Source of the DNA: Rhodobiaceae bacterium UBA7378
GTDB taxonomy: Bacteria; Pseudomonadota; Alphaproteobacteria; RS24
DNA length: 13,022 bases
Assembly (NCBI GenBank): GCA_002469805.1
Contig: DKNW01000059.1
Coordinates: forward strand, 1 to 13,022
Direction of reading: 5' to 3'
The translations under genes were made by a program, and so were the position numbers. Every line of letters begins with the position of its first letter. Position 1 is the stretch's first letter. A model generated the notes under the pieces. It was not told the DNA's origin and did not search any database. It saw only the letters and a list, made by a program, of their open reading frames with translations. Below are positions 7,054-13,022 of the stretch, piece after piece.

Positions 7054-7066
7054 CCAGAACAGGGTG

Positions 7067-7129
7067 ATGAAAAAATCTCAGACACCCAAGCAATACGCCA
7101 AAGCAAAATGTCAAAGCAAGTACCGATGA
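7067..7129 (+). CDS. Possible 20-residue upstream ORF before pdxH
   Basis: An ATG at 7067 opens a frame encoding a very basic 20-residue peptide (six lysines, one arginine; begins MKKSQTPKQYAKAK). It overlaps the annotated pdxH start in another frame and stops at TGA 7127-7129. That stop overlaps an in-frame pdxH ATG at 7126 as ATGA. An AGGG sits only two bases before the start, closer than ideal. It could be a leader peptide coupling translation to a shorter PdxH, or chance. Confidence 0.25.
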   Translation: MKKSQTPKQYAKAKCQSKYR

Positions 7130-7731
7130 TGAATTTCGACACGCCGCACGAGGATCCCTTTGGATTATTTGATATCTGGATAGCAGATGCTACCGGAGCA
7201 GAAGTAAACGACCCCAACGCTATGGCTCTCGCGACAACCGATGCAGACGGGCACCCCAATGTACGTATGGTGCTGTTGAAAGGCCATGATGAACGTGGCT
7301 TTGTGTTTTATACAAATTTCGAAAGCCGCAAGGGAACTGAATTATCGGCCATGCCGCGCGCGGCATTGTGTTTTCACTGGAAAAGCCTGCAACGACAGGT
7401 GCGTATTCAGGGTCCGGTAAGCATTGTTGCGGATGATGAGGCGGATGCGTACTTCGCATCGCGTAGCAGAGAAAGTCGCCTTGGAGCTTGGGCATCACAA
7501 CAATCACGCCCCCTGGCAGACCGCGCAGAACTAGATGCATCATATGCCAATATGATCGCGCGATATGAAGGTGAAGCGGATATACCGCGCCCGCCGCACT
7601 GGTCGGGGCAACGCATTACACCGTTGCGGATCGAGTTTTGGCAAGACGGCGCCCACCGTTTGCACGACCGGCTAATCTATGCGCGTCCTACGGCTGAGGA
7701 TGACTGGCAGACTGAGCGCCTTTATCCGTAA
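7108..7731 (+). CDS. pdxH: Pyridoxine/pyridoxamine 5'-phosphate oxidase
   Basis: A 207-residue FMN enzyme that oxidises PNP or PMP to pyridoxal 5'-phosphate, the final step of vitamin B6 synthesis and salvage. FMN-binding segments are RMVLLKGHDERGFVFYTN (53-70), ESRKGTEL (72-79) and FHWKSLQRQVRIQG (89-102). The family signature EFWQDGAHRLHDR lies at 176-188, and the usual C-terminus ERLYP is intact. No clear ribosome site precedes ATG 7108. In-frame ATGs at 7126 and 7129 are alternative starts that would still keep the whole conserved domain, so the true start is uncertain by 6-7 residues. It diverges from the fabI cluster and converges with the amidase across 18 bases. Confidence 0.94.
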   Translation: MSKQVPMMNFDTPHEDPFGLFDIWIADATGAEVNDPNAMALATTDADGHPNVRMVLLKGHDERGFVFYTNFESRKGTELSAMPRAALCFHWKSLQRQVRIQGPVSIVADDEADAYFASRSRESRLGAWASQQSRPLADRAELDASYANMIARYEGEADIPRPPHWSGQRITPLRIEFWQDGAHRLHDRLIYARPTAEDDWQTERLYP

Positions 7732-7749
7732 TTCTTTCGTGATATCGAC

Positions 7750-9204
7750 TTAGCAATACGCCTCTGGACGCTGGAAACTATATCCAGCCTGTTCGAGCAT
7801 GCGCGCGGTCGCCATGGTTGTCTTATCACCATAAGCCGGTCCAATAACTTGCATGCCGATCGGCAGGCCCGAACTATGCTTGCCAAGCGGTACAGCGGTT
7901 GACGGTAGGCCGCTCAATGAGGCCAGACCTGCCCAAACAATATTGTCTAAATAGGGTCGCAATTTGCCATTAACCATTATCTCTCGTTCGCCGATAGGTT
8001 TGTCCTGCATGTGCGGCATAGCTGGTGTTGGCGTGACTGGGCACAGCAAAACATCAATATCTTCGAAAAGCTTGGCCCATTTAGCCACGATATGCGCTTG
8101 CATTTCGCGCCAGACAAGCCATTCGCGATATGGCAGCAAGGTGCCGCGCGCCTGCATGACATTAGCCGATTTGTCATCCGGCGCGGCATTGGCAACTAGC
8201 TTTGTCATTGCGTCAATCTCGGATGCCGCAAATTCGGCCCCGACGATTGGCCATAGATGCATGAGATAAATCTCGTGATTTTCAGCTAACGTGAATTGCG
8301 GCGCGATGTCTTTCACTGTTGCGCCTTCTGCTTCCAGCGTGCGCGCTGCGGTCTCAATACCGGCAGTGATTTCGTTATCGACTGGACAATACGGATCGCT
8401 GGCCCATATGCCGACGCGCAAATCCTTGGCCGTCTTTACGCGTGCATCGGGCAGATTGAGTTGTAAGCCTGCGGCTTCAGGCGCTTCTAGGCCGACAGTG
8501 ATTTCAAACGCCATGTCGATATCGTCCATGCACCGCGCGATCGGGCCAACCACATTGATAGCGGGCGCGCTCATCGCGCCATGAACGGGGGGTACGTGCC
8601 CGCGCTGGGGTATAATACCGTAAGTCGGTTTATGGCCGAAAAGCCCGCAAAAATGTGACGGCGTGCGGATTGAACCGCCAATATCGCTTCCATATTCAAG
8701 CGGCGTGAACCCCGCAGTCAACGCCGCTGCCGATCCGCCGGAAGACCCGCCGGGTGTGTGCGCGACATTGTGCGGATTGTTGGTCGTTCCGTGAATATCA
8801 TTGTAACTCTGCAGATCGGAGCACAGAAGCGGCGTGTTGGTTTTACCGATGATAATGGCTCCGGCGGCTTTCAGCCGTTGCACGATAACAGCGTCGGCTG
8901 TCGATACTGTGCCAGCAAAGGGCGCATGCCCAACATCGCAAGTTAGCCCGATGACTTCGAACGCGTCTTTAATTGTCATGGGCATCCCGTGCAAGGGGCC
9001 GCTGGTTTTTCCGGCCACGCGATCGGCGTCGGCTTGTTTGGCTTCGTCTAGCGCTTTTTCGAACCGTGTGTCGATGACCGCGTTTATATCGGGATTGTAT
9101 TTTTCTATGCGGTCGATAAAAAAATTGGTGATTTCGACCGCGCTTAGTTCACCCTTGCCGATTTTTTCGCCAACTTGCTTGGCGCTTAAATTTAGAATTG
9201 TCAC
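7750..9204 (-). CDS. Amidase-signature family hydrolase
   Basis: A 484-residue amidase-signature enzyme that should hydrolyse a carboxamide to a carboxylate plus ammonia or an amine. The Ser-cisSer-Lys triad is complete when numbered from the GTG start: K79 in MTIKDAF, S154 in GGSSGGS and S178 in DIGGSIR. The spacings of 75 and 24 residues match those of known family members. The GTG at 9204 is chosen because GAGGG precedes it by six bases. The upstream ATG at 9318 would overlap the start of the divergent ligase and adds a stretch without family features. It lacks GatB or GatC neighbours and so is unlikely to be GatA. The substrate is unknown; the neighbouring acyl-CoA ligase hints that the acid product is activated next. 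Confidence 0.88.
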   Translation of the reverse strand: MTILNLSAKQVGEKIGKGELSAVEITNFFIDRIEKYNPDINAVIDTRFEKALDEAKQADADRVAGKTSGPLHGMPMTIKDAFEVIGLTCDVGHAPFAGTVSTADAVIVQRLKAAGAIIIGKTNTPLLCSDLQSYNDIHGTTNNPHNVAHTPGGSSGGSAAALTAGFTPLEYGSDIGGSIRTPSHFCGLFGHKPTYGIIPQRGHVPPVHGAMSAPAINVVGPIARCMDDIDMAFEITVGLEAPEAAGLQLNLPDARVKTAKDLRVGIWASDPYCPVDNEITAGIETAARTLEAEGATVKDIAPQFTLAENHEIYLMHLWPIVGAEFAASEIDAMTKLVANAAPDDKSANVMQARGTLLPYREWLVWREMQAHIVAKWAKLFEDIDVLLCPVTPTPAMPHMQDKPIGEREIMVNGKLRPYLDNIVWAGLASLSGLPSTAVPLGKHSSGLPIGMQVIGPAYGDKTTMATARMLEQAGYSFQRPEAYC

Positions 9205-9263
9205 TTTTTTTCCCTCACTTGGGCTGGACTTACCCGGCCCCTTTACGGCAAGATTAGGCACAA

Positions 9264-9278
9264 GTTCGTAAATCGAAC
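9264..9278. promoter_or_regulatory. Perfect palindrome between amidase and ligase, candidate operator
   Basis: GTTCG-TAAAT-CGAAC is a perfect inverted repeat with 5-bp arms and a 5-bp spacer. It is central in the 100-bp gap between two divergent starts, 26 bases before the ligase ATG and 59 before the amidase GTG. Leftward, TTGTTC and TAATCT boxes 18 bases apart overlap it, so a bound regulator could block that promoter. It differs from the alphaproteobacterial LexA box, which is a direct GTTC repeat. The regulator is unknown. Confidence 0.4.
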
Positions 9279-9304
9279 AACAATTTCTTTGGGGGGAACA
9301 CATT

Positions 9305-10948
9305 ATGTTTGGTGCCATGCAGGACGTGCCGCTTCTGGTAAACAGGATACTTGATCATGCCTTGATTAATCATCCAGAGCGCGAAATTGTTTCGCGTCTC
9401 GTAGAGGGAAATATTCACCGCGAAACATATGCCGATGCGCATTTGCGCGCGCGTAAGCTGTCGCAGGCGCTGGGCAGTCTTGGCTTCAGCCAGGGTGATG
9501 TTTTGGCGACATTGGCGTGGAACACCCACCGTCACTTTGAAACTTGGTACGGCATTACCGGCATTGGCGGTGTTTACCACACGTTGAATCCGCGTTTGTT
9601 TGGGGAGCAGTTGAGCTACATCATCAACCATGCAAGCGATAAGGTGATTTTCACCGATCTGAGTTTTGTGCCAATCCTTGAAGGCATCGAGAAAGAAATT
9701 CCGAGCGTGAAAGGCTTCATCATTATGACGGACGCTGCTCATATGCCTGAGACAACACTGTCGAATGTGCATTGCTATGAAGACCTAATTGATGGCCAGT
9801 CGGGTGACTTCAACTGGGTCGAGGTTGATGAGCGTGCGCCATGTGGCATCTGCTACACATCTGGTACAACCGGCAATCCGAAAGGCGTGTGCTATACGCA
9901 CCGCTCAAATGTTTTGCACACGCTAGTCGGTAACTCCTCCGACGTTATGGGCCTGCGCAGCACCGACAGCCTGTTGCCCGTGGTGCCAATGTTCCATGCC
10001 AATGCGTGGGGGCTGGCCTTTAGTGCACCGGCAGTTGGCGCAAAAATTGTCAATCCGGGACCGAATATGGATGGCGAGAGCATTTATCAGCTTTTGACAG
10101 AGGAAGCGGTGACGTTCACCGCGGCCGTGCCGACGGTCTGGCTGATGCTGATGCAGCATATGGAAACCAATAATCTCGAATTGCCGGTGCTCGAAACCGT
10201 GACCATCGGTGGTTCTGCCGTGCCGCGCGTCATGCTTGAGAAATTTGAGCGCGACTATAATGTGTCGGTCAAACACGCATGGGGTATGACGGAAACATCG
10301 CCGCTTGGCTCGATTGCGAGCTTTAAGTCGGGAATGGAAACCATGTCATTCGACGAACAGATGGACATTAAGGTGAAGCAGGGTCGCCCGCCTTATCTGG
10401 TTGAAATGAAAATTACCGATGATGATGGCAATGAGTTGCCGCGCGACGGTAAGGCGTTTGGTCATTTGATGGTGCGTGGGCCGTTTATTGTCGGTGAGTA
10501 TATCAAGGGCGATGGCGGCGATATTCTCGATAAGGATGGGTTCTTCGATACGGGCGATGTTGCCACAATCGATCCGCTTGGTTTCATGCAAATCACTGAC
10601 CGCTCGAAGGATGTGATCAAGTCGGGTGGCGAGTGGATATCTTCGATCGAAATTGAGAACATTGCTGTCGGCCACGAAAACGTTATGGAAGCCGCTGTTA
10701 TCGGCATCGCCCATCCGAAATGGGATGAGCGACCACTTTTGATCATTGTACCAAATGAAGGCGCCGAACTAAGTAAGGAAGAAGTGCTGGGCTATCTTGA
10801 AGGCAAAATAGCGAAATGGTGGATGCCGGACGACGTTGCTTTCGTCGATGAAATTCCGCATACAGCGACAGGGAAAATTCAGAAGCTGACGCTGCGCCAG
10901 CAATTTGCCGAATACACATTGCCAACTGCTGAAGCTGTGGCGGAATAG
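9305..10948 (+). CDS. AMP-forming acyl-CoA synthetase (AlkK/DmdB-like)
   Basis: A 547-residue ANL-superfamily ligase that activates a carboxylate with ATP and CoA through an acyl-adenylate. Core motifs are complete: phosphate loop YTSGTTGNPKG (184-194), WGMTETSP, FFDTGDVATID, ITDRSKDVIKSGGEWIS, and the C-terminal lysine K524 in ATGKIQKL. The N-terminus MFGAMQDVPLLVNRILDHA and the NPRLFGEQLSYIINHA segment resemble the medium-chain AlkK group and DmdB, the methylmercaptopropionate-CoA ligase of marine bacteria. Sequence alone cannot separate these. GGGGGGAA lies seven bases before the ATG. It diverges from the amidase and is followed after two bases by the DUF1499 gene. No dmdA, dmdC or dmdD is in the window. 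Confidence 0.93.
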   Translation: MFGAMQDVPLLVNRILDHALINHPEREIVSRLVEGNIHRETYADAHLRARKLSQALGSLGFSQGDVLATLAWNTHRHFETWYGITGIGGVYHTLNPRLFGEQLSYIINHASDKVIFTDLSFVPILEGIEKEIPSVKGFIIMTDAAHMPETTLSNVHCYEDLIDGQSGDFNWVEVDERAPCGICYTSGTTGNPKGVCYTHRSNVLHTLVGNSSDVMGLRSTDSLLPVVPMFHANAWGLAFSAPAVGAKIVNPGPNMDGESIYQLLTEEAVTFTAAVPTVWLMLMQHMETNNLELPVLETVTIGGSAVPRVMLEKFERDYNVSVKHAWGMTETSPLGSIASFKSGMETMSFDEQMDIKVKQGRPPYLVEMKITDDDGNELPRDGKAFGHLMVRGPFIVGEYIKGDGGDILDKDGFFDTGDVATIDPLGFMQITDRSKDVIKSGGEWISSIEIENIAVGHENVMEAAVIGIAHPKWDERPLLIIVPNEGAELSKEEVLGYLEGKIAKWWMPDDVAFVDEIPHTATGKIQKLTLRQQFAEYTLPTAEAVAE

Positions 10949-10950
10949 TA

Positions 10951-11688
10951 ATGTCGAAAAACATCTCAAAATGGGCTGCAATCTGGGGCTTGCGTCTCGC
11001 CGTATTATCGCCGTTTGTCATGATGATTGCCGGGGGCACCTATCGCCTCAGCTTTGTCGACTTCGGTCCGGCATTGCTGGCATTCGCTGTGGCGACCTTG
11101 ATGGGGCTGCTCGCAGTGCTTTTATCTCTCATCGGCGTTATTGGCGGAGTGCGGGGCAATAATGCGCATGGGAAATCGGCCACGCTTGGTCTGGTTGTAG
11201 CTCTGATTGTCGTGTCCGCGCCCTTGAATACTGTGCGAACAGGTGCCGGTGTGCCGATGATCCACGATATTACGACGGATCTGGAAGACCCGCCGACATT
11301 TGTGGAAGTGCCGCGCCAGCGGGCATCGACTGACAATAGCCTGGAGATTGATCAAGATGTTCTTGCTGCTCAGAAGGCCTATTATACGGGCATCGTGCCG
11401 ACCATGCTTGCGATGTCCAGGCCGGATGCATTTTCGCTTGTGCGCGATACGGTGAAGGAGCTTGGCTGGCAAGTCCACGCGGAAAAGGAAAATCTCGGTT
11501 ACATCGAGGCCACAGCAGCAACACCGTTTTTCGGTTTCCGCGATGACGTTGTTATCCGGCTGACGCAAAGCGCCGGTAATGTGCGTGTAGATATGCGCTC
11601 GGCATCGCGGGTCGGCCTGTCTGACCTTGGGGTGAATGCAGGGCGCATTAGTGATTTTATGACGTTGGTTGCGCAAAAAGCCAATTAG
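10951..11688 (+). CDS. DUF1499 domain membrane protein
   Basis: A 245-residue protein with three hydrophobic segments in its first 95 residues (about 8-29, 38-66 and 77-92), then a soluble DUF1499 domain from about 100 to the end. Family hallmarks visible are VPMIHDITTDLEDPP (101-115), a GYIEATAATPFFGFRDDVVIR segment, and VDMRSASRVGLSDLGVNAGRI near the C-terminus. The molecular function of DUF1499 is not known. It starts two bases after the ligase stop with no separate ribosome site, so it is probably translated by coupling. The pairing suggests, but does not show, a shared pathway. Confidence 0.85.
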   Translation: MSKNISKWAAIWGLRLAVLSPFVMMIAGGTYRLSFVDFGPALLAFAVATLMGLLAVLLSLIGVIGGVRGNNAHGKSATLGLVVALIVVSAPLNTVRTGAGVPMIHDITTDLEDPPTFVEVPRQRASTDNSLEIDQDVLAAQKAYYTGIVPTMLAMSRPDAFSLVRDTVKELGWQVHAEKENLGYIEATAATPFFGFRDDVVIRLTQSAGNVRVDMRSASRVGLSDLGVNAGRISDFMTLVAQKAN

Positions 11689-11722
11689 CCAAAAATGGGC
11701 GATCCGCATACGCCATACAGCA

Positions 11723-11768
11723 TTTGCCCTAAAGCAGGGTAAACTCGCTATCAAGGGCAACTTGCCCT
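11723..11768. other. Overlapping, mutually exclusive hairpins at a convergent gene end
   Basis: TTTGCCCT (11723-11730) can pair with AGGGTAAA (11736-11743, one G-T). Its last seven bases can instead pair with AGGGCAA (11754-11760), and that can also pair with a second TTGCCCT (11762-11768). The last pair is a 15-bp palindrome, AGGGCAACTTGCCCT, with ATTTT four bases on at 11773-11777. The site spans the stop codon and last codons of the MBL-fold gene. Rightward it may act as a weak terminator for the ligase-DUF1499 transcript, about 65 bases after its stop. The T run is short and offset. Confidence 0.35.
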
Positions 11769-12622
11769 GCGCATTTTACACGCTTGCGTGCGACCAGATC
11801 TTGCATATGTGCAAAAACCGACAGCGCGGCGGCGGGGTGTAGGCGCTTATCAACATCAGCATACATCACCGCAACCATGTCGATAATGCGCGTGTCGCCA
11901 GCCGAGAGGCGATCCAGCACTTGTTGTTCGCGGTTGCGACGGTGCTGGATATAGCCGTCGACAAATTCCTTCGGGTTGGGGATGCACGGGCCATGCGTTG
12001 GCCAGTATAGTTCGTCGTCGCGGGTCAAAAGCCGGTCGAGCGAGTTCATGTAATCCTGCATATTGCCATCCGGCGGCGCGATGATGCTGGTCGACCAGCC
12101 CATGACATGATCGCCCGTGAACAGCGTTTTTTCTTCCTGCAATGCATAACAAACATGGTTCGCCATATGGCCGGGCGTGGCGACACATTCCAATGTCCAA
12201 TCCCCGCCTCGAATAAGGTCGCCATCGTGCACAATATGGTCTGGCTTGAAGGCATCATCGGCATCTTCTTCGAGACGCGGGCCGTCAAAGCTTTCTGGTT
12301 TTGGTGGAGGGCATCCGTAAATAGGGGCTTGCGTGCGCGCTTGCAGCGGTGCACAGGCCGGCGAATGGTCGAGATGTGTGTGCGTGACTAAAATGTGGCT
12401 GACATGCTCATCGGGTCCAAGCGCGTTTAAAATTGCGTCGACATGGGGGTCCAAAAGGGGGCCGGGGTCGATGACGGCAACATCGCCCGTGCCAATAATG
12501 TAAGTGCCTGTGCCGGTAAATGTGAAGGCGCTGGGATTATTTGCGATAACACGCCGAATGCGCGGCGAAAGCTGGTCGGCAACGCCATATTCAAAATCCA
12601 TGTCCGTATGGAAGCTCAACAT
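11729..12622 (-). CDS. Metallo-beta-lactamase-fold hydrolase, LACTB2-like
   Basis: A 297-residue protein with an MBL fold and a probable winged-helix C-terminal domain (about 225-297), as in the LACTB2-like branch. Metal ligands are complete: THTHLDH (80-86) with H81, H83, D85 and H86, then H152 in ATPGH, D171 in TGDH and H210 in PTHG. This fits a two-zinc hydrolase of thioesters, nucleic acids or other esters; the substrate is not predictable. GGAG lies nine bases before the ATG at 12622. A second in-frame ATG at 12601 has no clear ribosome site. No signal peptide is visible, so it is probably cytoplasmic. It diverges from the EF-hand gene and converges with DUF1499. Confidence 0.9.
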   Translation of the reverse strand: MLSFHTDMDFEYGVADQLSPRIRRVIANNPSAFTFTGTGTYIIGTGDVAVIDPGPLLDPHVDAILNALGPDEHVSHILVTHTHLDHSPACAPLQARTQAPIYGCPPPKPESFDGPRLEEDADDAFKPDHIVHDGDLIRGGDWTLECVATPGHMANHVCYALQEEKTLFTGDHVMGWSTSIIAPPDGNMQDYMNSLDRLLTRDDELYWPTHGPCIPNPKEFVDGYIQHRRNREQQVLDRLSAGDTRIIDMVAVMYADVDKRLHPAAALSVFAHMQDLVARKRVKCAGQVALDSEFTLL

Positions 12623-12637
12623 GCAAAAAATCTCCGC

Positions 12638-12666
12638 TGGTCACATTTCTCCGATGACCCTACTAT
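12638..12666 (+). promoter_or_regulatory. Possible promoter of the EF-hand gene
   Basis: TGGTCA (12638-12643) and TACTAT (12661-12666) are 17 bases apart, each matching four of six consensus positions. An overlapping TATATT (12664-12669) is an alternative -10. Transcription would begin near 12673-12676, leaving a leader of about 25 bases with AAGG six bases before the ATG. Confidence 0.25.
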
Positions 12667-12699
12667 ATTTTCGAGCATTTTGAACGGGAAAGGTCTTGC

Positions 12700-12990
12700 A
12701 TGAAAAAGATATTAATAAGCGGCTTAGTAGTTTCCAGCTTAGTGGGCGCAGGCCTTATGACAACGCTGATCGCGCCGGTTGCCGCCCAAAACGGCGGAAA
12801 AATTCAACGTATTTTGTTCGATCGGACCGATACGAATGATGACGGATTTATTTCGAAAGAAGAGTTTAGCGCCGCTCAACTCAAGCGCTTCAACAAAATA
12901 GACGCGAATGATGATGGAAAACTGTCGTTTGAGGAGAACCAGAAGGCGATTGAAAAGACGCGTAAACGTCTTGAGCGCTTCCGTAAATGA
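12700..12990 (+). CDS. Secreted EF-hand calcium-binding protein
   Basis: A 96-residue protein with an N-terminal signal peptide (KK at 2-3, hydrophobic 4-25, likely cleavage after A29 in APVAA), so the mature protein is probably periplasmic. Two canonical 12-residue EF-hand loops follow: DTNDDGFISKEE (44-55) and DANDDGKLSFEE (68-79). All acidic and glycine positions needed for calcium are present. The C-terminal tail (82-96) is lysine- and arginine-rich. It resembles small periplasmic EF-hand proteins common in proteobacteria, whose roles are mostly unknown. AAGG precedes the ATG by six bases. A tRNA gene on the opposite strand ends 10 bases downstream. Confidence 0.88.
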   Translation: MKKILISGLVVSSLVGAGLMTTLIAPVAAQNGGKIQRILFDRTDTNDDGFISKEEFSAAQLKRFNKIDANDDGKLSFEENQKAIEKTRKRLERFRK

Positions 12991-13000
12991 GAGGCGAAAC

Positions 13001-13022
13001 TGGTCGGAGTGGCAGGATTTGA
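13001..13022 (-). tRNA. 3' end of tRNA-Pro (partial, cut by window edge)
   Basis: Read leftward from the edge: T-loop remnant TCAAAT, T-stem strand CCTGC, acceptor strand CACTCCG, discriminator A, and encoded CCA ending at 13001. This is the exact layout of a tRNA 3' end. The acceptor implies a 5' strand of CGGAGTG, which fits bacterial tRNA-Pro. The anticodon lies outside the window, so the isoacceptor is not known. It converges on the EF-hand gene. Confidence 0.85.

Noticed and set aside
9254..9772. 172-codon leftward open frame over the start of the acyl-CoA ligase
   Set aside because: It lies antisense to a well-supported gene, shows no recognisable domain, and overlaps both the palindrome and the ligase start. 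Long antisense frames are expected from codon bias.
11122..11760. 212-codon leftward open frame across DUF1499
   Set aside because: Antisense to a family-supported gene; composition is rich in Cys, His and Arg in a way typical of shadow frames.

Overview
This window is chromosomal DNA from a free-living bacterium, most likely an alphaproteobacterium of moderate GC content. The evidence is a DUF1192 protein, a cysteine-free ribosomal protein L31, an EF-P that begins MKINGNEIRPGNV, an MsbA-related ABC exporter beside rpmE, and a fabI cluster facing pdxH. I cannot name the genus. No insertion sequence, phage gene, CRISPR array, toxin-antitoxin pair or rRNA is visible, and gene density is high throughout.

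Left end (1-2514): a few codons of a leftward gene, possibly a quinone oxidoreductase, run off the edge. Next come a small DUF1192 gene, the convergent rpmE (L31), and a divergent half-size ABC exporter. The rpmE terminator appears to lie inside the 3' coding end of the DUF1192 gene. rpmE has a clear sigma70-type promoter, and the exporter has a good -10 box that favours a GTG start downstream of the first ATG.

Centre (2533-7041): six genes run leftward. In transcription order they are a Sel1-repeat lipoprotein, fabI, aroC, thiE, efp and a suhB-like inositol monophosphatase. fabI to thiE is very tight (9-bp gap, then a 1-nt TAATG overlap), and efp to suhB has a 3-bp gap. Wider gaps before fabI and efp leave room for internal promoters. 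The cluster mixes fatty acid elongation, the last common aromatic step, thiamine assembly and translation.

Right of centre (7067-7731): pdxH (PNP/PMP oxidase) diverges from the lipoprotein. A 20-codon upstream reading frame ends in an ATGA overlap with an internal in-frame ATG of pdxH.

Right part (7750-12990): an amidase-signature hydrolase diverges from an AMP-forming acyl-CoA ligase of the AlkK/DmdB type, with a perfect 15-bp palindrome between them. The ligase is followed after 2 bp by a DUF1499 membrane protein. A convergent metallo-beta-lactamase-fold hydrolase and a divergent secreted two-EF-hand protein follow. The amidase plus ligase could convert an amide to a carboxylate and then to an acyl-CoA; this is the most coherent candidate for an uncharacterised pathway here, but it is inference. 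The last 22 bases are the 3' end of a leftward tRNA, almost certainly tRNA-Pro, with an encoded CCA.

Most of the window is ordinary core genome. The points of interest are mainly regulatory or architectural.
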